64,000 nt of DNA from Sphingobium sp. TKS (GTDB lineage Bacteria; Pseudomonadota; Alphaproteobacteria; Sphingomonadales; Sphingomonadaceae), in contig NZ_CP005084.1 of NCBI RefSeq assembly GCF_001563265.1, positions 380,001 through 444,000 of the forward strand, given 5' to 3'. Made by a program: the position numbers and the translations under genes. Positions 1 through 9,274 of this stretch are shown piece by piece. Under the pieces are notes generated by a model. It ran no database searches. It saw only the letters and a program-made list of their open reading frames with translations, and had not been told where the DNA came from. Numbering within the stretch: the stretch's first letter is position 1; each line of letters opens with the position of its first letter.

Positions 1-1
1 A

Positions 2-466
2 CCGACCGGCGCCAGCAGGCGGCATGGTTATGAGATCGTCGCCTTCTGGCGGCCGCTGTCCTGGCTGGCGCTGGACGGCAATTATACCGCCAGCCATTCG
101 CGCTACGACAATGGAGACCGGATTCCCAATGCCTTCGAAAATGCGGCTTCCGCAGGTGTGGCGGTCGTGCTGGGACGTTGGGAGACCAGTTTGCGCGTCC
201 GGCATCTGGGGCCTTATCCGCTGATCGAGGACAATAGCGCGCGGGACAAGGGGAGCACTGTCGTCAACGCCCGCGGCGCGTGGAAGGGCAAGCGGATCGA
301 GCTTTATGGGGAGCTACTGAATGTCCTCGACAGCCGGGACAAGGACATCGCTTATTTTTACGAGTCCTATATTCCCGCCTTCGACACCGCCGGCCCGCAG
401 GAAGGAAGGTTGAGCCGGGTTGTGGAGCCTCGGACTGTTCGGTTGGGGGTGAAGGTCAAGTTTTAA
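2..466 (+). CDS. TonB-dependent receptor, C-terminal part only
   Basis: This is the last 154 residues of an outer-membrane beta-barrel protein whose start lies before the window. The reading frame is open from base 2 and ends at TAA 464-466. The translation shows alternating amphipathic strands (for example SLRVRHLGPYP and RIELYGELLNVLDS) and ends in KVKF. The terminal phenylalanine is the usual insertion signal for the barrel assembly machinery. The phrase ELLNVLDSRDKDI matches the penultimate-strand region of TonB-dependent receptors, where an N-(L/V)-(F/L)-D motif is common. The ligand cannot be inferred from this fragment. It converges with the kinase gene ending at 659, with an inverted repeat in the gap. 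I am confident of the family and have no evidence on substrate. Confidence 0.8.
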   Translation, partial: PTGASRRHGYEIVAFWRPLSWLALDGNYTASHSRYDNGDRIPNAFENAASAGVAVVLGRWETSLRVRHLGPYPLIEDNSARDKGSTVVNARGAWKGKRIELYGELLNVLDSRDKDIAYFYESYIPAFDTAGPQEGRLSRVVEPRTVRLGVKVKF

Positions 467-511
467 TCGTTCCAGAGGCTGGGATTGGCCAGTTCCAGCC
501 ATTGAGAGGCA

Positions 512-598
512 CGTGTTCCTGCGAAGGCAGGAACCCAGTTCCTACGGTGCGACGATCCACGAACGGCGGGACTGGGCTCCTGCCTTCGCAGGAGCACG
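512..598. repeat. Inverted-repeat element (REP/MITE-like)
   Basis: Two 27-bp arms (512-538 and 572-598) are inverted copies of each other with 2 mismatches, separated by 33 bp. Each arm carries its own small palindrome, CCTGC-GAAG-GCAGG, so the element can fold as one long hairpin or two short ones. It lies between convergent genes, where it could end transcription from both sides. I recall similar CCTGCGAAGGCAGG units as dispersed elements in sphingomonad genomes, but copy number cannot be tested from one window. Confidence 0.7.
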
Positions 599-658
599 AT
601 GCACTGCAAGGAAGGCAGCGCGAAACAGACCATCCCCTATCCACCCCAAAGCCTCCGC

Positions 659-2968
659 TCAACCACCTCCACATAATCCGATCACGGTCCTTATCCTGCC
701 AGCGACCGTCGCGTCCATCTGTCCCCTTTCTCTCAGCGCCTGTTCGGCCGCCTCCGCGGCGCTGCCCAGCGTCGCCTGGCCGAACATCGCCGCCGTGCCC
801 GCAATCTTGTGCAATTCACCCTGTGCTTCTTCCAGCGCCTCGCCCGCCGGGGCCGGGTCATCCAGCAGGCGCGTGAGCAGGGCCGACCACAGCGCCGTCT
901 TCTCATGGAAGCGCTCGCTCAGTTGCTGCGTCACCGGGTCGAAGGCTTCGGGCGCCTCCTCAATCGCCTTGGCGGGCAGCCATGTCGCGAGCGCCTGTTG
1001 CAGATCGGCCAAGCGGAGCGGCTTGACCAGATGCGCCTGCATCCCCGCGGCCAACGAGGCGTGCACATCCTCGCCAAAGGCATTGGCGGTCAGCGCCAGG
1101 ATCGGCAGTTCATGGGCCGTGACGCCCTGACCGCGAATGGCCCGCGCCGCGTCCAGCCCATCCATCACCGGCATCTGCATATCCATGAGCAGGATGTCAT
1201 AGGGCGCGCCCTCCTCCCTGGCGCGCAGCACGGCAGCGAGCGCCTGCGCGCCATTGGGCACGATCGTTGCGGTGCAACCGATCCGTTCCAGCATCGCCCG
1301 GACCAACTCCTGATTGACGTCGTGATCCTCCGCCACCAGCACCTGCAGGTCGGCAAGATGAACCGCCGTCCCGGCGGGCGGCAAGGCGATGGAGGAAAGC
1401 GCCGCCGCATCGGCCTGTTCGAAGGGCAAATGCAGGGTGAAGCGGCTCCCCTGCCCCACTGTGCTGTCCAGCGAAAGCTCGCCATTCATCAGCGTCACCA
1501 GTTGGGCGCTGATCGACAGGCCAAGGCCGCTGCCGCCGAACCGGGCGGCGGTGCCGACATCCGCCTGCACGAATTTTTCGAAAATGGCGGCCTGCCGTTC
1601 GGGCGCGATGCCGGGTCCGCTATCCTCGACCGTGATCGCCAGCCGATCCGCTCCATCAAGATGCACGCGCAGCGCGACATACCCCTCGGCAGTGAACTTG
1701 ACCGCATTGCCCAGCAGGTTGAGCACCACCTGGCGCAGCCGCAGCCCGTCGCCCAGCATCATTCGCGGCAGATCGTCGGCAATGTCGCGGATCAGTTCCA
1801 CGCCCTTCTGCCCCGCGCTGGCCCGTACAAGATTGAGGCAGGCGTCCAGCGCATGGATCAGGTCGAAGGGTTCGCGGGCGATTTCCATCTGCCCGGCCTC
1901 GACCTTCGACAGGTCCAATATGTCGTTCAGCAGGCGCATCATCGCCCGGCCGGAATCAGCGATCATCTTGACCTGATGATGCTGTTCGGGCGGCAGGCCT
2001 GCGCCCAGCAACAGGTCGGCAAAGCCCAATATGCCGTTCATCGGCGTGCGGATCTCATGGCTCATATTGGCGAGGAAGCCGGTCTTGGCGGCGCTCGCCA
2101 TTTCCGCCGAATGCCGGGCGGAAATATCCTCCACCACGGAGACGAAGAAATCCGGCGCGCCTACCGCATCGCGCACCAGCGAGACGGTGAGGTTGATCCA
2201 CACCACCCCGCCATCCTTGCGGACATAGCGCTTTTCATAAGCGAAATCGCTGATCTCCCCCAGCAGCAGGCGGCCTGCCAGACGGGCATCGATCTCATAA
2301 TCGGCGGGATGGGTGATCTGCCGGTAGTCGAGGCCGGCCAATTCCTCCCGGCTATAGCCTGCAATCTCGCAGAAACGGTCGTTGACCAGCAGGAAGCGCC
2401 CTTCCGGTGAGCAATGGGCAAGGCCGACGGCGGCCTGTTCGAAGGTCGCGGCGAAACGGCGGGCCGCGTCCGAATGCGCGGCATTGGCGAAGCCCGTGAT
2501 GATCGGCCCCGCCATCAGGCGGACAACGTCCAGATCGGCGCGGGTGAAGGCCGCCATCCGATCGGAATAGACCTTGAGCACGCCCACGGTCTGGCCATGA
2601 TAGGGCAAGGGAACCAGCATCATCGATCGGACGCCGACTTTGCGGCAGGCGTCGCGGTCAACGCGGGGATCGGTTTCGCTGTCGTGGCAGAACTGGGTTT
2701 CGCCCGTCGCGATGCAGGTGCCCGAGAGGCTGCCGCTCAGCGCCAGGCGCAGGCCGATCTGCTTGATCGATGTGCCGCTGACGGCGCGATAGACCACCTC
2801 CTCGCCATCGCGCATCTCGACAATCGCGCCCGTCGCCAGCGGAATGATGCGCAGAGCGCGCGCCACCACCTCATCGATGATCTGCTGGAAATCGGCATAG
2901 GCTTCGGTCACCGCCGACTGGAGCGCCAGCATCTCCTTCATCCAGCCGGGTGAGCTTGGGTCAGCCAT
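659..2968 (-). CDS. Hybrid sensor histidine kinase (GAF-PAS-HisKA-HATPase-REC-Hpt)
   Basis: A 769-residue soluble hybrid kinase. Reading from ATG at 2968, a GAF domain spans about residues 20-165 and a PAS domain about 170-285. The HisKA box [12 protein letters not shown] follows with phospho-acceptor His304, then an ATPase domain with the G box GGSGLGLS. A receiver domain carries Asp596 in LLMDMQMP, and a C-terminal Hpt domain carries His720 in LHKIAG. This is a complete His-Asp-His relay in one chain, without membrane segments, so the signal is probably cytoplasmic. The start was chosen because ATGGCTGA overlaps the upstream stop by 8 bp and GGAGGTG lies just before it; a longer frame to 3181 would lie inside the upstream gene. 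It is last in the six-gene polysaccharide-type operon. The single-domain receiver at 7967 is a plausible final phosphate acceptor (inference). Confidence 0.9.
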   Translation of the reverse strand: MADPSSPGWMKEMLALQSAVTEAYADFQQIIDEVVARALRIIPLATGAIVEMRDGEEVVYRAVSGTSIKQIGLRLALSGSLSGTCIATGETQFCHDSETDPRVDRDACRKVGVRSMMLVPLPYHGQTVGVLKVYSDRMAAFTRADLDVVRLMAGPIITGFANAAHSDAARRFAATFEQAAVGLAHCSPEGRFLLVNDRFCEIAGYSREELAGLDYRQITHPADYEIDARLAGRLLLGEISDFAYEKRYVRKDGGVVWINLTVSLVRDAVGAPDFFVSVVEDISARHSAEMASAAKTGFLANMSHEIRTPMNGILGFADLLLGAGLPPEQHHQVKMIADSGRAMMRLLNDILDLSKVEAGQMEIAREPFDLIHALDACLNLVRASAGQKGVELIRDIADDLPRMMLGDGLRLRQVVLNLLGNAVKFTAEGYVALRVHLDGADRLAITVEDSGPGIAPERQAAIFEKFVQADVGTAARFGGSGLGLSISAQLVTLMNGELSLDSTVGQGSRFTLHLPFEQADAAALSSIALPPAGTAVHLADLQVLVAEDHDVNQELVRAMLERIGCTATIVPNGAQALAAVLRAREEGAPYDILLMDMQMPVMDGLDAARAIRGQGVTAHELPILALTANAFGEDVHASLAAGMQAHLVKPLRLADLQQALATWLPAKAIEEAPEAFDPVTQQLSERFHEKTALWSALLTRLLDDPAPAGEALEEAQGELHKIAGTAAMFGQATLGSAAEAAEQALRERGQMDATVAGRIRTVIGLCGGG

Positions 2969-4418
2969 GGGCCGACACCTCCCAGCCATGGACGCGAAAG
3001 CCTGCAAAACCGGGCCAGCCCGACAGCAACGGCATGAGCGCGCGTTCGGTTTCGGCGGCTCGGGACGGCGCGCCATGGAAGCTGATGCGCGTGGGGTCGG
3101 TTCTATTCTCGCGCACCAGGGCGAAAGTGGCGCCGGATGGGCCGGAGGCTTCGGACGTAGCGAGCAATTCCGCCCCAACATCGCTGAGCTTCAATGTGCC
3201 GCTCGGCGCGCGGCGGTAGAGCCGAGTTGCTTCCTGCCCCACGGGGCCGGTTTCGATGGCGATCCGCACGGGCGGGCCTGCTTCCCCAAGCCAGCTTTCG
3301 GCGGCATCCAGGATCAATTGAGGATCGGTGCGATAGGCCATGACGATGATTTCGTGGATCGAGGCGAGGGCGGTTTCGAGGGCGGCCGCCCCTTCGGGCG
3401 AGCGGCGCATCCACCAGGGCAGGTCGACGGCCACCGCCCCGCCCCAGGCCTGGGCGACCGCCTGTACGCTTTCCGCCCAGCCTTGCCAGCCTGCCGGATC
3501 GCTCGCGAAGCCCGGCAGCGCATAGGGTTCGATGTCGAGTTCAAGCAGCGGCCGGGTCGCGAGATGATCGTCGCACCAGCGGCGCAGATGAGCGAAACGG
3601 CGGACGGCTTCCGCACGCCCTTCAGCCGTTGCCATGCCGGGATCGCCATCGAGCAGACGAAAGCCGATGCCGCGCTCCGTCAGCGCCGCCGCAAGCCGGG
3701 CCAGCGCGGAATCCGGCTTGGCGGGCGCCTGAATGGCGAGTTCGGTCCAGCCCGCCGCAGCAGCGCGGCGGGAGAAGCCGATCGGATCGGCACGCCAATC
3801 CTGTTCGCGCCAAATCCATGTCCCCCGCCCGTTCGGGCCCGCTCCGGCAGGCGTCAATGTCACCGCGTCAAGCTGGGCTGAGACGTCCCTGTCGGGACAG
3901 GTCAGGACAAGCATCTGCTCCTCCTGCCGATCCGTGAAGGGGATGATGGCGGGCCTATCCGTCCAGTGCGCAGCCGGAATGGCTGGCGCGTCCCGCCCGA
4001 GCGGCAGGGCGCTGACACCGATAGCGGCGTCGGCGCGCCCTTCCAGCCGCCAAAACCCCCGATAGGCGCGGGGCAGGCGCCGATCCGGCCAATGAAGCAC
4101 GGCACCGGCAGGCGCGGGTCCGGCCTGGCAGCGGATGCGCAGGCCATTCCCGTCGCGTTCCACCCTCACCCGCTCCTCGGTTCCGAAAGGCCGGACATCC
4201 GCCAGCGGCAGGATATTCGCGCCGATCGGCACCAGCAGCGGCAGAGGCGGCGCATCCGCGCGTTCCGGCGCCAGCGCAGCGGGACGAAACACGCCCGCCT
4301 CGATCGTGCCGGACAGGGTCAGTCGCTCCACCTCGCGCCAGTTCGTCATGGCAGGTCCTTTCCAGATCGGGGCGGGAGGGGCAGCGGCCGTCACCAGCAG
4401 GAACAGAGCCGCTTTCAC
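2961..4418 (-). CDS. Exported TIM-barrel-like protein, possible glycoside hydrolase
   Basis: A 485-residue protein when read from GTG at 4418. That GTG overlaps the glycosyltransferase stop as GTGA, and the start gives a short hydrophobic leader ([15 protein letters not shown]). An ATG at 4349 with a better Shine-Dalgarno (AAAGGAC) would give 462 residues without a leader, so the start is uncertain. The N-terminal third resembles a beta-sandwich. The C-terminal half has alternating strand/helix segments with acidic strand ends, notably LELDIEPY (Asp295, Glu297), [18 protein letters not shown] and a final FRVHGWE. This is the pattern of a TIM-barrel carbohydrate-active enzyme, related in style to DUF3142 and the hydrolase half of PgaB. 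No exact family is recognised. Context (glycosyltransferase, outer-membrane TPR barrel) suggests it trims or guides the polymer in the periplasm. Confidence 0.6.
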   Translation of the reverse strand: MKAALFLLVTAAAPPAPIWKGPAMTNWREVERLTLSGTIEAGVFRPAALAPERADAPPLPLLVPIGANILPLADVRPFGTEERVRVERDGNGLRIRCQAGPAPAGAVLHWPDRRLPRAYRGFWRLEGRADAAIGVSALPLGRDAPAIPAAHWTDRPAIIPFTDRQEEQMLVLTCPDRDVSAQLDAVTLTPAGAGPNGRGTWIWREQDWRADPIGFSRRAAAAGWTELAIQAPAKPDSALARLAAALTERGIGFRLLDGDPGMATAEGRAEAVRRFAHLRRWCDDHLATRPLLELDIEPYALPGFASDPAGWQGWAESVQAVAQAWGGAVAVDLPWWMRRSPEGAAALETALASIHEIIVMAYRTDPQLILDAAESWLGEAGPPVRIAIETGPVGQEATRLYRRAPSGTLKLSDVGAELLATSEASGPSGATFALVRENRTDPTRISFHGAPSRAAETERALMPLLSGWPGFAGFRVHGWEVSAHG

Positions 4419-5851
4419 TGGCGCACGAAGGCCGAACGACCGGCGGCGGCCCAGCGGTTGTCCTTGCGGAAGAACCGCCACATGCCATGAAGCCGGAACG
4501 CCAGATTGGCCTGACGATAGCCCAGATTCTCCACCACGGCGGCGACTCCGATCATGGCCAAATCCCGCGCTCGCGGCGTGCGGCGCAATTGCACCTCCTC
4601 CAGCGCCAGCGTGCCGAGGCTAAGGGCCGTGCCGAACAGCACCGTCAGCGAGAAAAAGGCGAACACCACCGTCCCGGATGTCACTCCCATCAGCCAGAGC
4701 AGCGGAATCAGGAGATAGCCGAACAACTCACAGGGTGGGCCCAGCACATCCTCGATCACGATCAGCGGCATGCTGATGAGGCCGATCCGGCCATAGCGCG
4801 GATTGGCCAGCATCCGCCGATGTTCGACGATGGTTTCCAGCGCGCCCTGCTCCCACCGCGCGCGTTGGTTACGCAGCCCCTTCCAGCTTTCCGGCGCGTC
4901 GGTCCAACAGACGATTTCCGGCACGAAGTCGATGCGATAGGGCTTTTTCTCCTCTCGCATGCGGCGGTGGATGCGGGTCACGACCTCCAGATCCTCGCCC
5001 ACCGTATCATGGCGATAGCCGCCAATCTCGACCAGCGTGGCCCGGCGGAACATGCCGAAGGCGCCGGATATCAGCATCAGCATGTCCAGCCGCGCATTGG
5101 CGATGCGCGCCGTCAGGAAAGCACGCAGATATTCCAATATCTGGTATCGGGGCAGCCATTTGCCCGGCAGGCGGATTTGGCGCACATCGCCGCCCGCGAC
5201 CACCGATCCGTTGACGATGCGGATCGCGCCGCCCACCGCCATCAACGACCCGTCATCGGCCATGAAGGGTTCCGCCGCGCGCAGCAGGCCGTCCGGTTCT
5301 ATGATCGAATCCGCATCGATCACGCACACCAGGGGCGCGGCGGCGAAGCCGAGGCCCGCATTGACGGCATCGGCCTTTCGCCCATTCTGCTTGTCGATCA
5401 GGATCAGGTTCGGATAGCGCGCCGAACCGTAGACGCCCAATATCTTCGTCTTCTGCAATTCGGCCAGTTGCTCCCGTTCGATCGGGCGCAGGGCGAATTC
5501 GCGGATCAGCACCTCCAGCGTGCGATCGCTGGAACCGTCATTGACCAGGATCACCTCATGATCGGGATATTCCAGCGCCAGCAAGGCCCGGACGCTGTCG
5601 GCTATCGACAACTCCTCGTTGAAGCAGGGGGCGATCACCGAGACCGGCAGGGCAAGGTCGGCGTAGCGGGTCCAAAGGTCATAGGACCGGCTGGCCGGCT
5701 TGATCCGGGTGACGAAGACCCCCGCGGCGAGCAGCAACTGGACGGTCGACACCAGATTGCGGATGCTGACGACAAGGAAACAGAGCAGGCCGATGACGAC
5801 CAGCGTGCCAACGCCAATATCGGCCGCCGTCGAGAGGATGCGCGCCATCAT
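4415..5851 (-). CDS. Membrane family 2 glycosyltransferase (polysaccharide synthase type)
   Basis: A 478-residue processive-type glycosyltransferase. A hydrophobic N-terminal stretch (about residues 10-47) precedes a GT-A domain. The usual motifs are all present: VNDGSSD (Asp105), IDADS (Asp179, Asp181), VGEDLE (Asp287) and QRARW (329-333). This set is typical of cellulose, PNAG and NfrB-like synthases. Further membrane segments lie at about 355-415. ATG at 5851 overlaps the stop of the HEAT-repeat gene as ATGA, which fixes the start and suggests translational coupling. It probably polymerises a nucleotide-sugar-derived glycan while threading it across the inner membrane. The sugar cannot be read from the sequence. 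I see no PilZ domain, so any control by cyclic-di-GMP would have to act through a partner. Confidence 0.88.
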   Translation of the reverse strand: MMARILSTAADIGVGTLVVIGLLCFLVVSIRNLVSTVQLLLAAGVFVTRIKPASRSYDLWTRYADLALPVSVIAPCFNEELSIADSVRALLALEYPDHEVILVNDGSSDRTLEVLIREFALRPIEREQLAELQKTKILGVYGSARYPNLILIDKQNGRKADAVNAGLGFAAAPLVCVIDADSIIEPDGLLRAAEPFMADDGSLMAVGGAIRIVNGSVVAGGDVRQIRLPGKWLPRYQILEYLRAFLTARIANARLDMLMLISGAFGMFRRATLVEIGGYRHDTVGEDLEVVTRIHRRMREEKKPYRIDFVPEIVCWTDAPESWKGLRNQRARWEQGALETIVEHRRMLANPRYGRIGLISMPLIVIEDVLGPPCELFGYLLIPLLWLMGVTSGTVVFAFFSLTVLFGTALSLGTLALEEVQLRRTPRARDLAMIGVAAVVENLGYRQANLAFRLHGMWRFFRKDNRWAAAGRSAFVRQ

Positions 5852-6837
5852 GCCGCCACCTGCAACATCTGCACCGCCTGTTGCGCGCGCAGGCGGACCC
5901 AGGGCGAAGGGTCGTTGCGCAGGGCCGACAGCAGAGGCAGGGCGGCGGTCAGCCGCATGATCTGGCAGGCGCGAATGGCGCGGGAGCGCACCGGATGTTC
6001 GGGGTCTTCCAGCATCCTGATGATCCACCCGGCGCTGCCCGGATGGCCGAGCCGGGTCGCAGAATCGAGCGCGGCAAGGCGCACCGGAGGATGCGGGTCG
6101 CCCGCCGCCGCCGCCAGCAGCGGCAGGGCGGCGAAGTCCTCCGTCCACCCCAACGCATCGATCACCAGCGCGCGGACGGCAGGCGGCAACTGGTTCGACC
6201 GGCCAAGCGCCATCAGCTCGGCCGGATGGCTGACCGCGATCAGGCGGAACAGGCTGCGGTGCAAAGGCGTGATCCGCGTTTCATAGAGCGAAAGATCTTC
6301 GATCAGCCGTTCCGGCGCGGGCAGCGCATCAAGTTGCGCCAGCAAGGACGCCGCCTCCAGCCTGGTGTCGATATGCGGATCCTCATGCAGCGCCGACAGC
6401 AGCGCGTCGACCGCATGTTCGCCGCCGATGCTGCCCAATATGCGCATCGCGTCCACCTGCGCCCGGCGGCGGGAACTTTGCGTCTTGCGCAACGCATCCT
6501 TGAGCAGGCCGTGGCGGTCGACCAGCGCGATCAGCCTCTCCCGCTCCTCGCCGCGCAGAAGCTGGATCATGCGGCCGATCGCCGCCAGCTTGTCGGCGGT
6601 CCGGGCCTTGCGGAAGGCGGGGCCGGACAGCGCATCCTCGCCGTCCCCGCCCTCCATGCCACCGCCCATGATCTCACGGATCAGCGCCTTGATCATCGCC
6701 GCCGCTTGCGCATCCGCCCGCTCCGCCCGGTCGCGGCGGATCACCAGGAACAGCAGCAGCGCCGCCATGCCCAGCGCGCCGTAGAAAGAGATGAAAATGG
6801 CGATCTGCGCGACATGGTCGGGGATCGGCATCTGCAT
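5848..6837 (-). CDS. Membrane-anchored HEAT-repeat protein
   Basis: A 329-residue protein from ATG 6837; a GTG directly before it at 6840 is also possible. One hydrophobic segment near residues 12-36 (AIFISFYGALGMAALLLFLVI) anchors it and is followed by a basic RRDRAER cytoplasmic flank. From about residue 115 onward it is built of helical repeats of roughly 30 residues with the HEAT pattern of D-x-x-x-x-V-R and A-x-x-x-L-G, for example DPHPPVRLAALDSATRLG and DPEHPVRSRAIRACQ. HEAT solenoids are protein-binding scaffolds. Placed between the outer-membrane export gene and the synthase, it probably tethers or regulates the synthase at the inner membrane (inference). Its stop overlaps the synthase start. 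Confidence 0.8.
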   Translation of the reverse strand: MQMPIPDHVAQIAIFISFYGALGMAALLLFLVIRRDRAERADAQAAAMIKALIREIMGGGMEGGDGEDALSGPAFRKARTADKLAAIGRMIQLLRGEERERLIALVDRHGLLKDALRKTQSSRRRAQVDAMRILGSIGGEHAVDALLSALHEDPHIDTRLEAASLLAQLDALPAPERLIEDLSLYETRITPLHRSLFRLIAVSHPAELMALGRSNQLPPAVRALVIDALGWTEDFAALPLLAAAAGDPHPPVRLAALDSATRLGHPGSAGWIIRMLEDPEHPVRSRAIRACQIMRLTAALPLLSALRNDPSPWVRLRAQQAVQMLQVAA

Positions 6838-6842
6838 CACGG

Positions 6843-7970
6843 TCAGAAGCCGATCTGAAGGCCGAGCGACCCGCCCTTGCGCGTATAGGTCGCCCGGCGG
6901 CGGTCATAATCCAGCCCGGCGCGCAGCGTGATCCGTTCGGCCAGCGGCACGGTGCCGCCCAGGAAGAGCGAATGGACCTGCCGGGTGATGCCCGCTTCGG
7001 TATCCGGATAGGTCGCGGCCCCGGCATAAAGGGTCGCGCCATGGTTCAACGTGGCGTCCAGCCGCCCGGACACCCCGGCGCGGGGCGTGCCCTGTTCATC
7101 CCACAGGTTGATCATCCGCACCGTGGCGCTGACGCCCAGCCGAGCCGCGGTCAGGCGGACGCCCGGCAGGAAGGTCGTCACCGACACGTCCCGATATTCG
7201 GCATGGCGCAGGTCGCCAAGCAGGGTCGCATAGGATGTGACATCCGCCTCGATCCCGCCGCTGGCGCTCCATTTTTCGCGGAAATCGGCGTGGGGCGTCA
7301 CGGCCAGCGCGGCATAGGCGCGGATATGCGGGCCGATGCGCTGGTCGATGCGCCCCTCGATACGGGTATCAGTGAAGCTCTGGCGATCCTCCCGCTCGGC
7401 GGCGAGCGCCAGCACCGTGCCCTGCGCCACGCGGCCATAAGCGGCCAGCGTCGTCGTCGACCAGGTCCGGCTCGGCCGGTTGTCGAAGGAAACATGGGAA
7501 AAGCCCTGCGCCACGGCCAGACCGAAGCGCTGAAGCGGAGCGGCGGATGTTTCGGTCAGAAGCTGACGGCGGATCGCGGCAACCTCCGCATCGCCGGGCG
7601 AACGCTGCTCGATCGCCACGACTTCGCGCTCGGCGGCGGCGCGGTCGCCCGACCAGAGATAGGCGCGGGCCAGGGCGGCGGCGATGTCATTATCTGCGGG
7701 CGCCAGTTCCTGCGCCCGGCGCAGCGTCGCGATAGCCTGGGGATAGTGCCCGGCAAAGCCATGGGCGCTGCCCAGCAGGCGCAAAATCTCAGGATCGTCG
7801 GGGAAATCGGCATTGGCCCGGTCCAGCAGGGCAATGGCCTCCGCTTCATCCTTGCGTGCCAAAGCGGCGCGGGCGGCGGCGATCTGCGCGTCGCGGGAAG
7901 CGGTGGGCGCAGCCTGTGCCGGAACAGCCAGCGTCATGCAGGCCATGACACAAGCGGACAGCGTCCTCAC
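6843..7970 (-). CDS. TPR and YaiO-type outer-membrane beta-barrel protein
   Basis: A 375-residue exported protein. GTG at 7970 overlaps the receiver gene stop as GTGA and gives a signal peptide ending in VPAQA. Residues about 25-130 form TPR-like helix pairs (ALLDRANADFPDDPEILRLLG, AIATLRRAQELAPADNDI). From about residue 145 the sequence alternates amphipathic beta strands and ends in LGLQIGF, an outer-membrane barrel signature. The layout TPR then barrel matches the YaiO family and resembles the polysaccharide exporter PgaA. In E. coli, yaiO lies beside yaiP, a family 2 glycosyltransferase gene, as here. It probably forms the outer-membrane pore, with the TPR region binding polymer or the periplasmic TIM-barrel protein. 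Confidence 0.82.
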   Translation of the reverse strand: MRTLSACVMACMTLAVPAQAAPTASRDAQIAAARAALARKDEAEAIALLDRANADFPDDPEILRLLGSAHGFAGHYPQAIATLRRAQELAPADNDIAAALARAYLWSGDRAAAEREVVAIEQRSPGDAEVAAIRRQLLTETSAAPLQRFGLAVAQGFSHVSFDNRPSRTWSTTTLAAYGRVAQGTVLALAAEREDRQSFTDTRIEGRIDQRIGPHIRAYAALAVTPHADFREKWSASGGIEADVTSYATLLGDLRHAEYRDVSVTTFLPGVRLTAARLGVSATVRMINLWDEQGTPRAGVSGRLDATLNHGATLYAGAATYPDTEAGITRQVHSLFLGGTVPLAERITLRAGLDYDRRRATYTRKGGSLGLQIGF

Positions 7971-8341
7971 CGCGCCATCCGGGCCGATTTGAGGATCGCA
8001 TTGACCCGCACCACCAGCTCGTCGGGAATGAAGGGCTTGGTCAGATAATCGCGCGCGCCGGAGGTCAACGCCGCCATGACATCCGCCTGCGCCTTGCGGG
8101 AGGTCAGCATCACCACCGGAATCTCCGGCAGTTCCTGCGTCACGGCGCGCAACACATCCGCGCCGGACATGACCGGCATCATCGCGTCGAGCACCAGCAG
8201 ATCGACATCGCCCTGGCGCGCCGCCTCCAGCGCGGACGCTCCATCCTGCCGGATCGTCACATCATGGCCTGCCGCCTCCAATTTGAACCGAACCAGCTCG
8301 CCCAGCAGATCGTCATCATCGGCAACCAGGATGTGCGCCAC
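7967..8341 (-). CDS. Single-domain response regulator
   Basis: A 124-residue CheY-like receiver with no output domain. It has the acidic cluster DDDD (8-11), phospho-acceptor Asp52 in LLVLDAMMP, Thr80 and Lys102 in LTKPF. GTG at 8341 follows the strong Shine-Dalgarno AGAGGTAGG. It is first in the six-gene operon, and the hybrid kinase is last. A standalone receiver usually works by binding a partner, so it may allosterically control the HEAT-repeat protein or synthase after phosphorylation through the kinase's Hpt domain (inference). Operon order and overlaps are seen directly; the phosphorelay pairing is not proven. Confidence 0.9.
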   Translation of the reverse strand: MAHILVADDDDLLGELVRFKLEAAGHDVTIRQDGASALEAARQGDVDLLVLDAMMPVMSGADVLRAVTQELPEIPVVMLTSRKAQADVMAALTSGARDYLTKPFIPDELVVRVNAILKSARMAR

Positions 8342-8509
8342 TATTACCTACCTCTTGGATCGCTTCAGCCGTTACGTTCCAACTGCGGATATTTTCCTTT
8401 TTTAACAATCAATAATGCCATTTTAACCCTCATTTCGCCGTGACGCGGCCACGGCCCGTCCGGATGGCATGCTTGCCGAAAGCCGCGACGCCCATCATGT
8501 CGAATGGAT

Positions 8510-8549
8510 TTTCGGCGCAGTCGAGCCAAGAGCCTCGACTGCGCCGAAA
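8510..8549. terminator. Perfect hairpin between two minus-strand transcription units
   Basis: A perfect 16-bp inverted repeat (8510-8525 and 8534-8549) with an 8-base loop lies downstream of the serine hydrolase and upstream of the receiver-led operon. The stem is GC-rich, but neither strand shows a clear uridine run after it. It may be a factor-assisted terminator or an mRNA-stabilising hairpin rather than a textbook intrinsic terminator. Confidence 0.55.
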
Positions 8550-8623
8550 TCAGTTCGATATGAAAGCTTTCTGGGCAGCACCATGCCCGCCACAGATGGA
8601 ATGCGGGTTGGCCCTCGCTGGTT

Positions 8624-9274
8624 TCAGACCCCGTAGAGCAGGGTCGCCTCGGCGCTGCGTTCCCGTTCGCTGGCGTTCTGGCGGCCGTCGATCTCCTGCT
8701 CCACAGGCTGACCCAGCCGGGACAGCAGGAAACGGCCGAACGTCCAATCGCCAAGGCCGGAGTCGGCATTGATATGGCCCACTTCGCCCGCATCCGCGAA
8801 CCGGCTGCCCCAAAATTGCGCCAACCGCTTTGCCCGACAGATCGAGATATAGGGATCGCTGCGGCTGGCCACGACGATCGAGGGGAAAGGCAGCAAAGCC
8901 TTGGGCGTGGGAGCGAAACCGCGCAGGCGGGGGTCGACGACCCCTGATTCGAGCTCGGGCGGCGCGACCAGCAGGGCGCCCGCGATCTTGTCGCTCCATT
9001 CGCTGCATTCGAACGCGGCCCACCAGGCGACAGCGTGGCAGCCCAGGCTGTGCGCCGCAAGGATGACCGGTCCGTCGATCCGGCTGATCGCATGGCTGAG
9101 ATTACTGATCCAGCTATTGCGGTGCGGCGCGTCCCAACTGCCCAGTTCGGCGCGATGGCAGTTGGGAAGTTCCGATTCCCAGATGGTCTGCCAATGGCCG
9201 GGTCCGCTGTTCATCAGGCCGGGCACGGTCAGGATCGTCGCGGAATGAGCAAGTTCGGTAGCATATGGAAGCAT
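8624..9274 (-). CDS. RBBP9/YdeN-family serine hydrolase
   Basis: A 216-residue alpha/beta hydrolase of the small RBBP9/YdeN type. The nucleophile elbow AHSLGC places Ser76. Asp140 in SRSDPY and His167 in EVGHIN complete the triad. The N-terminal VPGLMNSGPGHWQTIWE is the usual oxyanion-loop signature of this family. The start at 9274 was chosen for the clear AGGAGGT at 7-8 bases; an upstream ATG would add 16 residues without a ribosome site. No signal peptide is seen, so it is cytoplasmic. Members hydrolyse small esters, but physiological substrates are mostly unknown. It stands alone between the polysaccharide operon and the pilus locus. Confidence 0.87.
   Translation of the reverse strand: MLPYATELAHSATILTVPGLMNSGPGHWQTIWESELPNCHRAELGSWDAPHRNSWISNLSHAISRIDGPVILAAHSLGCHAVAWWAAFECSEWSDKIAGALLVAPPELESGVVDPRLRGFAPTPKALLPFPSIVVASRSDPYISICRAKRLAQFWGSRFADAGEVGHINADSGLGDWTFGRFLLSRLGQPVEQEIDGRQNASERERSAEATLLYGV

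Noticed and set aside
4487..6286. A 599-codon plus-strand frame opposite the glycosyltransferase and HEAT gene
   Set aside because: No ribosome site or family motif. The minus-strand glycosyltransferase has all catalytic motifs in order.
8510..8549. Textbook intrinsic terminator
   Set aside because: The stem is perfect, but neither strand has a uridine run after it, so it is reported only as a terminator-like hairpin.
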